A stretch of 64,000 nt of DNA from Xanthomonas sp. 10-10 (lineage in GTDB: Bacteria > Pseudomonadota > Gammaproteobacteria > Xanthomonadales > Xanthomonadaceae). This document shows, in pieces, positions 19,572 through 28,616 of this stretch (position 1 is its first letter; the number at the start of each line of letters is the position of its first letter). Under the pieces are notes generated by a model. The model searched no databases. It was not told where the DNA came from and worked only from the letters and a program-made list of their open reading frames with translations. The position numbers were made by a program, and so were the translations under genes. Where the stretch lies: contig NZ_CP144460.1 of assembly GCF_040182365.1 (NCBI RefSeq), forward strand, positions 186,001-250,000, read 5' to 3'.

Positions 19572-19636
19572 GTAGGAGCGCGCTTGCGCGCGATGCGGCG
19601 TTACCGGGAAGGCATCGCGCGCAAGCGCGCTCCTAC
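19572..19636. repeat. REP-like palindrome, copy 2
   Basis: A second copy of the same palindrome 144 bp away. The left arm starts GTAGGAGCGCGCTTGCGCGC and the right arm ends GCAAGCGCGCTCCTAC, a near-perfect 23-bp stem. The pair sits between the DUF4159 stop and moxR and could end or attenuate transcription. Confidence 0.75.
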
Positions 19637-19645
19637 ATGATGGTT

Positions 19646-20464
19646 TCAGTTGGTCAATGCATACATCACGATGTTCACTGCGAACCGGGTGTTGTCTTCG
19701 GCCAGGAAGCGTTTGTTGCGCCAGTCGTAATCCCATTCGCAGCCGTAATCCTTGTTGCTGTAGAGCACTCCAAGGCGTCCGTCGATGCTGATGCCCCTGA
19801 GATAGTCGTGCACCAGATCGTCGCCCCAGCCATTGAGCTCGAAGCTGGTCGCCGGCGGGCCATCCGGGAACTTGAAGAACGCGCTGTAGAGGCGGTGGCT
19901 GTTGGGCAATTTCTGCAGTGCGCTCTTGCCGAACAGCGCGGTCATTTGCGCCTCGAACGAGGTGGCGAACAAGCCATCGATATCGTGGTTGCAATCGTCC
20001 ACGAACACGAAGCCGCCATTGCGCACGTAGCGTTCGAAATTAAGCCGCTCGGCCGGATTGAATTCCACCAGCTTGTGCCCGGAGAGATAGCAGAACGGCG
20101 CCTGCAGCATGCGCGGGTCGGCCAGATCCAGCACATGCTCCTGCGGGTCCACGCGCAGTTGGGTGTAGTCGATCAACGAGGTGATCAGGTTGGAAGGCAT
20201 ACGCGCATCCACATCCCAATCGCCCGAGTCGTAGCGCAGCCGGGTAAACCAGAAATCGTAATTGCCCGCCGCCCGCGCCCGCCGCGGTAACGCCAACGCA
20301 GCGACGCTACCGAGCAGCAATCCAAGGACATGACGGCGCGTCGCGCGCGCCGCCAGGGCGTGTAGACCGGGAACGGGATGTGCAGGAAAAGCATCGGGCT
20401 GCGAAGAGATTGCTCCGCTCCCCCATTCCCGATTCCCCACTCCCGATTCCCGGCTCTCAGTCAC
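19646..20464 (-). CDS. DUF4159 domain protein with Tat-like signal
   Basis: A DUF4159 family protein (272 aa from a GTG that overlaps the TldE stop). The export signal TRRHVLGLLLGSVAALALP followed by RRARAAG lies at residues about 42-68 and resembles a twin-arginine leader. The mature part has the family's amidotransferase-like fold (FVFVDDCNHDIDGLFATSFE). The first 20 residues are written by a GGGAATCGGG intergenic repeat, so the true start may lie further in, near 20370, at a non-ATG codon. DUF4159 genes commonly accompany MoxR loci. Confidence 0.82.
   Translation of the reverse strand: MTESRESGVGNREWGSGAISSQPDAFPAHPVPGLHALAARATRRHVLGLLLGSVAALALPRRARAAGNYDFWFTRLRYDSGDWDVDARMPSNLITSLIDYTQLRVDPQEHVLDLADPRMLQAPFCYLSGHKLVEFNPAERLNFERYVRNGGFVFVDDCNHDIDGLFATSFEAQMTALFGKSALQKLPNSHRLYSAFFKFPDGPPATSFELNGWGDDLVHDYLRGISIDGRLGVLYSNKDYGCEWDYDWRNKRFLAEDNTRFAVNIVMYALTN
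20420..20454. repeat. AATCCC/GGGATT repeat inside a gene start
   Basis: Tandem CCCCATTCCCGATTCCCCAC-type heptamers, the same short repeat seen at 56.1, 62.2, 62.4 and 62.8 kb. Here it lies within the apparent N-terminal codons of the DUF4159 gene. Confidence 0.7.
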
Positions 20465-21795
20465 ACCGCATCCGACAACGAGGTAAACGTGAAATCGCGC
20501 AGGCGCATCGGCGGGATCATCATCACGTAGCTGGATTCATCGCCGGCCACGCGCACCGGCCTGCCCAGCTCGTCGATATTGTTGAGCATGATGATCGGCG
20601 ATTCGTTGAAGCGGAAATTCTTCACCGGGTACTTGATCTGCCCGTTCTCGATGTAGAAGGTGCCGTCGCGGGTCAGCCCGGTCAGCAGCACGGTCTGCGG
20701 GTCGACCATGCGGATGTACCAGGTCCGCGTGACCAGGATGCCCTTTTCGGTGCCGCGCACCAGCTCTGCGATGTTCTTCTCGCCGCCGGCCATCAGCAGA
20801 TTGCCTGGCTCGCCGATCGCACGCTTGCCGTTCTTCTGCGCCCAGTAGCGCGAATACTGCAGGTTGGCGACCTTGCCGTTTTCCACGATGGACATCTTTT
20901 CGCGCGGCAGGCCTTCTTCGTCCCACGGCAGCACGGCGGCACGCGCATCCCACGGGTCGGCGGTGATGTTCACGCGCGGGTCGTAGACCTGCTCGCCCAG
21001 CTTGTTGCCGCCACCTTTCTTGGACAGGAAGCTGCGGCCCTCGTCGGCCATGCGCGCATCGAAGTAGCGCATCATGAAGGAGATCAATCCTGCCGCCGCC
21101 GCCGGCTCCAGGATCACCGTGTACTTGCCTGGTTCCAGCGCCTTGGCTTCGGCCGAATCGCTGGCCTTGCGCATGGCGATGCGGATGTCCTGCTCGGCCT
21201 TGAAGTCGGAGGCGTCCTTCAGGTTGCGCCCCACCCAGCCCGAGCCGCGGCCGTCTTCGGTGCGCACGGTGCAGGTGTAGTCGAAGCGCGCGTCGCGCTG
21301 ATAGCCGAAGTTGCCCTTGCTGTTGGCAAAGGCGGTAAAGCTCTGGCCATCTTCCAGAAAGCCGGCGGCGATCAGGCCCTTGCCCTTGCACGGAGCGATC
21401 GAATCGGCGGCGACCTGCGCGCGGAACGCCGGGTCGATGGCGGCGGTGGATTCGCTGAAGGTGGGGCTGGCGGTGTAGGTCTGCTTGTCGACGGCCGGCA
21501 TGAACTCCGGGTTTTCAGGCGCCAGCCTTGCCAGATCTTCGGCGCGGCGCACCACGCGTTCCAGCGATGCATCGTCGAACTCGTTGATGGTGGCGATGCC
21601 CACGCGCTTGCCGAACGCCACCTGCACCTGCAGGTCAGTGTTGTCGACGATGCCGCTGGTGGACACGTTGTTGAGTGCAAAACGGATATTGCCGTCGATG
21701 GTGCCGGTGAGCGTGGCGGTGCACTCGTCGGCCTTGGACAATTTGATGACCTTGTCCAGGATGGCCTTGGCCTGCGCTTCGGTAAGGATGCTCAT
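20461..21795 (-). CDS. TldE/PmbA-like protease subunit
   Basis: A 444-aa member of the TldD/PmbA (U62) family. It has no HExxxH zinc motif, as expected for the TldE-type partner that shapes the substrate tunnel next to the catalytic TldD. It starts 14 bases after the TldD-like gene at 21810, which suggests they form a heterodimer. No signal peptide is evident at its N-terminus (MSILTEAQAKAILDK), whereas both TldD-like genes encode Tat-type leaders; either it is co-exported by hitch-hiking or the complex is not what it seems. Confidence 0.85.
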   Translation of the reverse strand: MSILTEAQAKAILDKVIKLSKADECTATLTGTIDGNIRFALNNVSTSGIVDNTDLQVQVAFGKRVGIATINEFDDASLERVVRRAEDLARLAPENPEFMPAVDKQTYTASPTFSESTAAIDPAFRAQVAADSIAPCKGKGLIAAGFLEDGQSFTAFANSKGNFGYQRDARFDYTCTVRTEDGRGSGWVGRNLKDASDFKAEQDIRIAMRKASDSAEAKALEPGKYTVILEPAAAAGLISFMMRYFDARMADEGRSFLSKKGGGNKLGEQVYDPRVNITADPWDARAAVLPWDEEGLPREKMSIVENGKVANLQYSRYWAQKNGKRAIGEPGNLLMAGGEKNIAELVRGTEKGILVTRTWYIRMVDPQTVLLTGLTRDGTFYIENGQIKYPVKNFRFNESPIIMLNNIDELGRPVRVAGDESSYVMMIPPMRLRDFTFTSLSDAV

Positions 21796-21809
21796 GTGGG
21801 TTTCTCCTG

Positions 21810-23444
21810 TCAGCCGAGCGAGCGGGCGGTGTTGATGACGTTGATGCCGTCGAAACGGGCGGTGGACGAGCCATGCGAGACCGCCGAGGACTGGCTCGGC
21901 TGGCCCTTGCCGTCGAAGAACGAGCCGCCCAGGCGGTAGTCGCGTTCATCGGCCACCGCGCTGCAGGCGTTCCAGAATTCCGGCGTGCGGATCTGGTAGG
22001 CCACGTCCTCGAGCATGCGGGTGATGGCACCGTTCTTGATCTCGTAGAACAGTTGGCCGCCGAATTGCGCGTTGTAGCGCTGCTGGTCGATGGAGAACGA
22101 GCCGTCGCCGATGATGTAGATGCCGTTTTCCACGTTCTTGATCAACTCGCTCACGCTCAGCGGTGTCTTGCCGGCGGCCAGCGACACATTGGCCATGCGC
22201 TGGAACTGCACGCTGGACCACGAGTCGGCATAGCAGCAGCCATCGGAGGCGGTCTTGCCGAGGATATGCGCCTGGTCGCGGATCGCTTGATAGTCCACCA
22301 GCTTGCCGTCGCGGATCAGATCCCACTGCTTGGTCTTGACGCCTTCATCGTCGTAGCCCACCGCGCCCAGGCTGCCGGGCTGGGTCTTGTCGGCCAGGAT
22401 ATGCACCTTGTCGCTGCCGTACTGGAAACCGGCCTTGAGCTTGTCCAGGGTGGCGAAACTGGTGCCGGCGAAATTGGCCTCGTAGCCGAGCACGCGGTCC
22501 AGCTCCAGCGGGTGGCCCACCGACTCGTGGATGGTGAGCCAGGTGTGCGAGGGGTCCAGCACCAGATCGTACTTGCCCGGCTTCACCGATGGCGCCTTGA
22601 GCTTTTCCTGCGCCTGCTTGGCCGCGGCGATCGCGTCTTCCTTCATGTCGTAGGACAGGCCGTAATTGACCACGCCGTTGGGCGAGACGAACTTGCCCGA
22701 GGCGGCGCCATCCAGATATTCGTAGCCCAGGCCCATCGGCGCGGACAGTCCGTCACGGGTGCGGAACTTGCCGCTGGCCTTGTCGATGGCGGTGACGCTC
22801 AGTGGCGCCCAGATGCGGTGCACATCCTGGTCGATGTACGAGCCGTCGGTGCTGGCGAAATACTTCTGCTCGTTGACCACGAACAGCATCGAGTTGACGA
22901 AGTTGGCGCCAGCAGCGGTGGCGGCAGCGTTGACGCCCAGCAGCAGATCCACCTTGTCCTTGATCGGCACTTCCATTGCGTTCTTCCTGATCGGCGTCTT
23001 CCAGCTGACCTCGCCGACGCCGGGCGTCGGCGCCAGTTGCACCGGCGTACCCTGCACCCTGGCATTGGCCTTGGCGATGGCAGCCGCCTGCGAAGCGGCC
23101 TTGGCCACGCCCTGCTCGGTCAGCTCGTTGGTGGCAGCAAAACCCCATGCTCCGCCCACGATCACGCGGATGCCGGCACCGATGGATTCGGTGTTGACCA
23201 CGTTCTGTACCTTGTCTTCGCGGGTGATGACGAACTGCCGCAGATAGCGGCCGATGCGCACATCGCAATAGCTCGCTCCGGCCTGCCGCGCGGCATTGAG
23301 CCCGGCATCGGCCAGGCGCTTCTTGAGGCCGACATCGAAGGGCGTCAACAACTGCTCGGCGGCAATCGCCTTGCCGAAGTAGGCCGGCACGATCAGCCCA
23401 CCCATGGTCAGCCCGGTCAGGGCAAGGAAATCACGTCGCTGCAC
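21810..23444 (-). CDS. TldD-like zinc metalloprotease with Tat signal (copy 1)
   Basis: A 544-aa TldD-family protease. GTG start with GGGGAG eight bases upstream. The N-terminus is a twin-arginine leader (QRRDFLALTGLTMGGLIVPA). The zinc site HESVGH is at residues 306-311, in IHESVGHPLELDRVLGYEAN. E. coli TldD/TldE digests unfolded peptides and trims microcin B17 and CcdA in the cytoplasm. Export of this copy would be unusual. It is a clear paralogue of the gene at 24207, similar along its whole length. It is tightly linked to the TldE-like gene. Confidence 0.88.
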   Translation of the reverse strand: MQRRDFLALTGLTMGGLIVPAYFGKAIAAEQLLTPFDVGLKKRLADAGLNAARQAGASYCDVRIGRYLRQFVITREDKVQNVVNTESIGAGIRVIVGGAWGFAATNELTEQGVAKAASQAAAIAKANARVQGTPVQLAPTPGVGEVSWKTPIRKNAMEVPIKDKVDLLLGVNAAATAAGANFVNSMLFVVNEQKYFASTDGSYIDQDVHRIWAPLSVTAIDKASGKFRTRDGLSAPMGLGYEYLDGAASGKFVSPNGVVNYGLSYDMKEDAIAAAKQAQEKLKAPSVKPGKYDLVLDPSHTWLTIHESVGHPLELDRVLGYEANFAGTSFATLDKLKAGFQYGSDKVHILADKTQPGSLGAVGYDDEGVKTKQWDLIRDGKLVDYQAIRDQAHILGKTASDGCCYADSWSSVQFQRMANVSLAAGKTPLSVSELIKNVENGIYIIGDGSFSIDQQRYNAQFGGQLFYEIKNGAITRMLEDVAYQIRTPEFWNACSAVADERDYRLGGSFFDGKGQPSQSSAVSHGSSTARFDGINVINTARSLG

Positions 23445-23795
23445 GGCAACTCCCCAATAGTCCCGCGCGGCGCGCAGGTGATCTGGTGACGCACAGATGG
23501 GTATCTGCACGGTATCGCCGATTCTTGCCGGGCGATGAACGCTGCGTCAAATGACTTTCGGCAGGGGTGCAGCGGCAATCGCTGTGCTCGTCTGAATCGA
23601 TTGGCACAGCTATCTGCATGCAAGTCTGGCGAGCGGGGCTGGTTGCGTGCGATGGATGCTTCGCGCGGGAACATGTGGTGGATGTCGTGCATGCTCGCCC
23701 TATTCACGATGATGCGATGCCGTCACGCTCAATAGCTGCTGCGCAGGTTCAGAGCGGCTGACAAACTGCGTGGGCGATCTGCGCGCTGGCTGCAG

Positions 23796-23903
23796 GGCCC
23801 TTGCCCGCCTACCATCGCGGGACACGCCGCAAGTACGCCCTTGTAGGCTCTGACGCGGCATCCATGCCGCGTAAGGTCCCGCGACGGTGGGCGGGCAAGG
23901 GCC
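23796..23903. repeat. palindromic intergenic element, orientation A
   Basis: Outer arms of about 28 bp (GGCCCTTGCCCGCC... paired with ...GGCGGGCAAGGGCC) enclose a second palindrome, GCGGCATGGATGCCGC read on the minus strand, and a GAGCCTACA motif. It is the same family as the element at 24036, in the opposite direction. It is non-coding. Confidence 0.8.
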
Positions 23904-24035
23904 AGTCGAGAGTGTCGGTACGCATAGTGAGAGCAAAGCATGACGTGCCTTGTTTGAAGAACGCCGCGGATCATCTTCGCAACGCAAGGCGATCAACCTG
24001 AGGCTTAAAAAAAAGCAACCGACTCACTCTCTGGT

Positions 24036-24138
24036 GCGGTGTCCTCGCCGATTGCGGGACCGTGTGGCGGCATGGATGCCGCCACCGAGCCTACAGGGAC
24101 GTACTTGCGGCGTGTCCCGCGAGCGGCGAGGGCACCGC
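24036..24138. repeat. palindromic intergenic element, orientation B
   Basis: Outer arms of 25 bp (GCGGTGTCCTCGCC... with ...GGCGAGGGCACCGC, about 22 matches) enclose GGCGGCATGGATGCCGCC, GAGCCTACAGGGACGTACTT and GCGGCGTGTCCCGC. The core matches the complement of the element at 23796. The rest of the 762-bp gap between the two TldD-like genes shows no gene. Confidence 0.8.
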
Positions 24139-24206
24139 GCCCTCGACTGACCAAGCTGTTGATCGCACCCAACAACGCTGCGAATCGACATCATGATGAG
24201 CCGCTC

Positions 24207-25835
24207 TCAGCCTAACGAACGCGCGGTATTGATCACGTTGATGCCATCGAAGCGCGCCGTGGCCGAGCCATGCGATACTGCCGACACCTGGCTGGGTTGG
24301 CCCTTGCCATCGAAGAACGAGCCGCCCAGACGGAAGTCGCGCTCGTCGCACACCGCGCTGCAGGCGTTCCAGAATTCCGGCGTGCGAATCTGATAGGCGC
24401 CGTCTTCCACCAACCGCGTGACCTGGCCGTTCTCGATCTCGTAGAACAGCTGCCCGCCGAACTGGGCGTTGTAGCGCTGCTGATCGATCGAATACGAGCC
24501 GCGCCCGTGGATGTACAGCCCGCGCTCGACGTTCTTGATCATGTCCGCCACCGCCAGCGGCGTCTTGCCCGCAGCCAGCGACACATTGGGCATGCGCTGG
24601 AACTGCACGTTGGACCACGAGTCGGCGTAACTGCAGCCATCGGAGGCGGTCTTGCCGAGCAGATGCGCCTGATCGCGCGTGCATTGGTAGTCGACCAGGA
24701 TGCCGTCCTTGACCAGGTCCCATTGCTTGGTCTTGACGCCCTCATCGTCGTAGCCCACCGCACCCAGGCTGCCTGGCTGCGTCTTGTCGGCGACGAACGT
24801 CACCGTGTCGCTGCCCCAGCGGAACTTCGCATCGCGCTTGTCCAGCGTGGCGAAGCTGGTGCCGGCGTAGTTGGCCTCGTACCCGAGCACGCGATCGAGC
24901 TCGAGCGGGTGGCCGACCGACTCGTGGATGGTAAGAAACAGATTGCTCGGGTCGATCACCAGATCGTATTTGCCGGCCTTCACCGAGGGCGCGGTGAGCT
25001 TGGCGCGCGCCTGCTTTGCGGCGGCAATGGCGTCTTCGCGCGCATCGTAGCTTTTTCCATACCCGACAAGCCCGCCAGGTAGCGCGTGCTTCTCGCGCGC
25101 ATCGCCGTCCAGATACTCGTAGCCCATGCCCATCGGCGAAGACAGCCCGTCGCGGGTGCGGAACTTGCCGCTGGCCTTGTCCACCGCAGTCACGGTGAAG
25201 GGCAGCCACAGCCGGTGCACATCCTGATCGATATAGGAGCCATCGCTGCTGGCGAAGTATTTTTGCTCGTTGATGGCAAACATGCGCGAGGCCACGAAGG
25301 TGGCGCCGGCGTTGAGCGCGGCCGCATTGACGTCCATCAGCAGCGCCACCTTGTCCTGCAGCGGTACCTCCATCGCATTCTTCTTGATCGGCGTGCGCCA
25401 GCGCACTTGCCCGGCCGCTGTCACGGGCGCCAGCTGCACCGGCGTACCACCCAGCCGCGCGTTGGCCTTGGCGATCGCCACCGCCTGGCGCGTGGCGGTG
25501 GCCACGCCATCGCTGGTGAGCGTGTTGGCGGCCGCAAACCCCCACGCGCCATCGGCCAGCACGCGCACGCCCACGCCGCTGGATTCGGCGTTGACCACGT
25601 TCTCCACCTGCGCCTCGCGGGTGATCACGAACTGGCGCAGATAACGGCCTACGCGCACATCGCAATAACTGGCACCGGCTGCCTTGGCGGTGCTCAGCGC
25701 GGTATCGGACAAGCGCCGGCTGCGCACGGCATCGTTGGGTGTGAGCAACTGTTCGGCAGCGATCAGGCGCGTATGCGGCAGCAGCAACCCGGCTGCACCG
25801 ATGCCGGACAAGGTGAGGAAGGTACGACGGTCCAC
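24207..25835 (-). CDS. TldD-like zinc metalloprotease with Tat signal (copy 2)
   Basis: A 542-aa paralogue of the protein at 21810. The leader is MDRRTFLTLSGIGAAGLLLP (Tat type: RR followed by a hydrophobic core). The zinc motif HESVGH is at residues 304-309, and the same C-terminal RFDGINVINTARSLG closes the protein. It is probably the product of a gene duplication in this locus; the two have diverged through many substitutions but keep the active site. Its start is open to the 25836-26156 gap, which should hold the promoter of the whole minus-strand run. Confidence 0.88.
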   Translation of the reverse strand: MDRRTFLTLSGIGAAGLLLPHTRLIAAEQLLTPNDAVRSRRLSDTALSTAKAAGASYCDVRVGRYLRQFVITREAQVENVVNAESSGVGVRVLADGAWGFAAANTLTSDGVATATRQAVAIAKANARLGGTPVQLAPVTAAGQVRWRTPIKKNAMEVPLQDKVALLMDVNAAALNAGATFVASRMFAINEQKYFASSDGSYIDQDVHRLWLPFTVTAVDKASGKFRTRDGLSSPMGMGYEYLDGDAREKHALPGGLVGYGKSYDAREDAIAAAKQARAKLTAPSVKAGKYDLVIDPSNLFLTIHESVGHPLELDRVLGYEANYAGTSFATLDKRDAKFRWGSDTVTFVADKTQPGSLGAVGYDDEGVKTKQWDLVKDGILVDYQCTRDQAHLLGKTASDGCSYADSWSNVQFQRMPNVSLAAGKTPLAVADMIKNVERGLYIHGRGSYSIDQQRYNAQFGGQLFYEIENGQVTRLVEDGAYQIRTPEFWNACSAVCDERDFRLGGSFFDGKGQPSQVSAVSHGSATARFDGINVINTARSLG

Positions 25836-26156
25836 GGCGGTTCTCCGTTGAAGGCGAGCGGCACGACCCCCGCCGTGCCAGCCCCCGAGACTGGCCGGTG
25901 TGGGCGTTGGCGGTCAAGGGGGCAGCGCCGGCGGGCCGGCGTCCGCGTCCAGATCGCATGGTGCGTGGCGATACGATGCGGACACCGGGCGGCTGTCGAA
26001 AGGCGCGCCGACATGCGGGCAGCGGCAGCGCACGCATCGATCCAGATCCCTATGTACCGTTTGTGCACTTCTGCGTTGCGGCACATCGAAACGTCAAGCG
26101 CCGCAGCAGAACCGAGCACGACCACTGGCGATGGCAGACTGTATGCGCTGAGTGCA
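25836..26156. other. 321-bp gap upstream of the TldD/MoxR locus
   Basis: No gene seen. By position it should carry the promoter for the TldD-like gene. I see no repeat and no clear regulator site. Confidence 0.35.
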
Positions 26157-26546
26157 TCAGCGTGCTGCCGTGTGCCGCAATCGCCGGTCCAGCAGATAGC
26201 CGAGCGCGCCGCCGACGGCGATGGGCAGCAGTGCATAGATCGGGATGAAGATCAGCGCCAGCGCCGACTGCGCGTCGGCACGCAGATCCAGCGTGGCGTG
26301 CGCCCAGGCCAGCGCACCGAAGCCCAACGCACAGGGGACAAGTAGCGAGATCGGACGCCGGTACAGGAAGCTGATGCCGAGCAGCGCGCCCCATGCAATC
26401 GCATTGAACGCGCCCAAGAGCAGCCAGCCGCCGATAGCCGTGTCGGTGTATTGCGCAAGCCATTCCGCCCCGCGCGGCAGGCGCGCCGCGTAGGGCAGCA
26501 GCACACCAACCAGCACAATCATGAAACGGCAACTCCGCATGGTCAT
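26157..26546 (-). CDS. small integral membrane protein
   Basis: A 129-aa protein with four predicted helices (about residues 7-22, 35-58, 64-82 and 92-118) and a basic C-terminal tail (LLDRRLRHTAAR). The start ATG 26546 has AGGGA about ten bases upstream; ATG 26540 is the alternative. No family is recognised. It lies 70 bp downstream of the DUF2164 gene on the same strand. Confidence 0.6.
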   Translation of the reverse strand: MTMRSCRFMIVLVGVLLPYAARLPRGAEWLAQYTDTAIGGWLLLGAFNAIAWGALLGISFLYRRPISLLVPCALGFGALAWAHATLDLRADAQSALALIFIPIYALLPIAVGGALGYLLDRRLRHTAAR

Positions 26547-26616
26547 TCGCACGCCATCCCTGCTGGTAGGAACGAGGATGTTGGCTCTCGTCATCGCATC
26601 CGCGTGGTGAGACCAG

Positions 26617-26871
26617 TCACTTTTTAAAGTCGGTCGGACGTTCCAGCTGGTAGATCGACTCTCCCAGATCGTCCAGCTGCTTGGCGATGATCGCCTGGGC
26701 ATCGTAGACGCCACGGTTGTAAAAGTAGGCTCCGACTTCTTCGGCAAAGAAATCGAGCAGGAACTCTGCATCGAAGCGTCCGATCTGCTGCTTCAGCTCC
26801 TCGCTGAAGTAAAGCTGGACCTTGCGGATGATCGCCGCCCGCTCGCCTTCGGTGAATTTGATATTGGTCAT
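26617..26871 (-). CDS. DUF2164 family protein
   Basis: An 84-aa DUF2164 protein. It matches the family from MTNIKFTEGERAAIIRKVQ through FDAEFLLDFFAEEVGAYFYN to the helix DAQAIIAKQLDDLGE. The function is unknown. An upstream in-frame ATG (26910) would add 13 unrelated residues; the family start is preferred although no strong ribosome site is visible. Confidence 0.8.
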   Translation of the reverse strand: MTNIKFTEGERAAIIRKVQLYFSEELKQQIGRFDAEFLLDFFAEEVGAYFYNRGVYDAQAIIAKQLDDLGESIYQLERPTDFKK

Positions 26872-26985
26872 GGAGGCTCGGCGCAACGACGGTCTCGGGA
26901 CGATTTGCATTGAGACGCAGGCAGCTTGGCGCGACTGGTGCCTGTTGAACCCAACCGCTTGCCTGGTCGGTATCGAGATCGAGGC

Positions 26986-27372
26986 TTAGGTGGCAGCCGG
27001 CCAACGGGCAGGCCGGCCGGCCCGAATGTAGTCGAGGTATTCGGACTCGGCAATCCCAAGGTTGGTCCAGCGCGTGGGGTCAGCCGCCAGGGATGTGCTG
27101 GCATACATCACGGCAGAGGCAGCGTCCGCAAAAATGGCAGCAGGGGCGTCCGGTCCATCCGGATCGAAAGACATGAAGTCATACAGGTCCGAATGGTCCT
27201 GGCTGCCAATGTCCTCCACGTCATGAATCCACACCTCGATGGAGTCGTTTGCCGGGCGTAACTCGATATGGCGAATGTACGTTGCATCGACTGGGCTTTT
27301 TCCGAGGAACTGCTCGACCGACGTGTTGCGCCGTAACGTAGCTGGAATATCAACCGGTAAAAGATGTCGCAT
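26986..27372 (-). CDS. hypothetical protein
   Basis: A 128-aa soluble, acidic protein with a good GGGAGG ribosome site. It starts MRHLLPVDIPATLRRN and contains YIRHIELRPANDSIEVWIHDVEDIG, a strand-rich half, then an Ala-rich helix. No family is recognised. It may be co-oriented with, but not obviously linked to, the DUF2164 gene. Confidence 0.6.
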   Translation of the reverse strand: MRHLLPVDIPATLRRNTSVEQFLGKSPVDATYIRHIELRPANDSIEVWIHDVEDIGSQDHSDLYDFMSFDPDGPDAPAAIFADAASAVMYASTSLAADPTRWTNLGIAESEYLDYIRAGRPARWPAAT

Positions 27373-27451
27373 ACAGCCTCCCTGCCTTCAAACTATCGCT
27401 GCTCCAAAAATACATCGAGCCGCGCCGCTGTGCGGCGTGGCTCGACAGTGC

Positions 27452-27943
27452 TCACTTGGTCTGACTTGCCACGCGCTTGAAATACGCCGTGCGCATCATC
27501 GGGTTGCCGTCCTTGAAGTACGCTTCGATCTCGGTCATCACCTTGCCATCGGCGCTGACCGTATAGGTGCGTGTGGATGCCGGCACGCCTTGATACATCA
27601 ACTGCATGACCAGCACGCCGGGCTCGGGCATTTTGACTGCGGCACGATCGACCAGGTAGGTGCCGGATGCCTTGCCCGGCGTGCCGTCCAGCGACAGCGT
27701 GGATTGCGCCTGCAAGGTGTTGTTGTCGTGTTCGACGATCTCGGCGCTGGTTGTCCATTTGTTGCCGGGGACCTGCTTGAAATCCAGGACGACACGTTTG
27801 GGTCGTGCAGCAGGTGGCATCGGCAGGCTGCTGGTGTCCAGCAGCCAGGTTCCGACCAGTGGCGAGGTTGCGGTTGATGCGGAGAATGCGGGTGTGGCTT
27901 GCAACATGACGGCAGCCACCAGTGCAACACATGCGGTCTTCAT
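27452..27943 (-). CDS. secreted lipocalin-like hypothetical protein
   Basis: A 163-aa protein with a Sec signal peptide (MKTACVALVAAVMLQATPAFSA) and a mature beta-rich domain. It starts SPLVGTWLLDTSSLPMPP and has alternating strand patterns (KRVVLDFKQV, TYLVDRAAVKMP, RTYTVSADGKVMTEIEAYFK), reminiscent of small calycin-like barrels. The AGGGAG site precedes 27943. The exact family is not identified. Confidence 0.65.
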   Translation of the reverse strand: MKTACVALVAAVMLQATPAFSASTATSPLVGTWLLDTSSLPMPPAARPKRVVLDFKQVPGNKWTTSAEIVEHDNNTLQAQSTLSLDGTPGKASGTYLVDRAAVKMPEPGVLVMQLMYQGVPASTRTYTVSADGKVMTEIEAYFKDGNPMMRTAYFKRVASQTK

Positions 27944-28054
27944 GTGAACTCCCTGATCGATACGTGGTCCCTGCGGGCAGTCATGCGACTGTTCGCAAGG
28001 CACTGTGAGTAGATCAACTTCCCGTAGACCGTCCCACTCCGGCCCGATCGCGAT

Positions 28055-28078
28055 ACTCACCGCCTGGCGGCGGTGAGT
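28055..28078. other. perfect 10-bp hairpin
   Basis: ACTCACCGCC, four-base loop TGGC, GGCGGTGAGT. It lies 112 bp upstream of the secreted protein gene and just outside the fbp remnant. It may be a terminator of the degraded island or an operator; there is no T-tract. Confidence 0.4.
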
Positions 28079-28225
28079 CAACTCACGGCACCAGGTGGCC
28101 GTTGGCGCAGTTCTGGCGCTCCGGCGCATCGCCAGCGGTGCAATCAGCATGCGTTCCATAAAAAGGCAGCCACACCGGGCAGGTGTCCTGCATCAATCAG
28201 GGTTGCTTGTCGCGCAAGCCGAAAC

Positions 28226-28346
28226 CTCAGCCCTGCGCCTTGTCGAACCCAACGCGATACCGCGTCGCCTCGGTCACGTCATCGCGTGAGCCCAGGAACA
28301 CCGGCACGCACTGGTGCCGTTATGCGGGCTGGATGTCCAGGATGCC
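28226..28346 (-). pseudogene. duplicated 3' end of fbp (remnant)
   Basis: The minus strand encodes about 40 C-terminal codons of fructose-1,6-bisphosphatase: ILDIQPA, a TAA stop, then VPVFLGSRDD, EATRY and FDKAQG before TGA. The intact gene at 31196 has [21 protein letters not shown] and FDKAQG. Homology begins abruptly near 28346 and continues a little past the stop. The in-frame TAA shows it is dead. It marks one edge of a rearranged 3-kb island. Confidence 0.85.
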
Positions 28347-28616
28347 TTCGTACCGTCCCAGTGGCGAGCTTCCATCATCAGACGTGTGCGGGCGGTCAGC
28401 ATCACTGGGTCGGGCAAGGTTTGGTTCCGCATTGCCGCTCTGCAGCGCCGCGTCCCAGGACGGTCTGACGGTCTGCTGGTAAAGGCAGCTGGCAATTGCG
28501 GCCCACAGCGGTGTGGCGATGTAGAACAATGCCGACGGCTTCACTAAAGGGTCGATGTTCTGCGGACCGACAAGCAGGTACGGGCAAAGGTGGATCATCG
28601 CTGCGGTGATTGCCCG
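28320..28616 (-). pseudogene. C-terminal fragment of a membrane protein, fused to fbp remnant
   Basis: Codons from about 28616 (AITAAMIHLCPYLL... ALFYIATPLWAAIASCLYQQT) match the C-terminal third of the membrane protein at 29439 (AITASS... IAVLVACPSLWAGIASCVYQRT). The N-terminal two thirds are missing. The frame continues through unrelated sequence into the fbp remnant and stops at its TAA. It is a broken paralogue. Confidence 0.7.

Noticed and set aside
21873..23489. 538-codon plus-strand frame
   Set aside because: Complement of the TldD-like gene, with no recognisable protein features.
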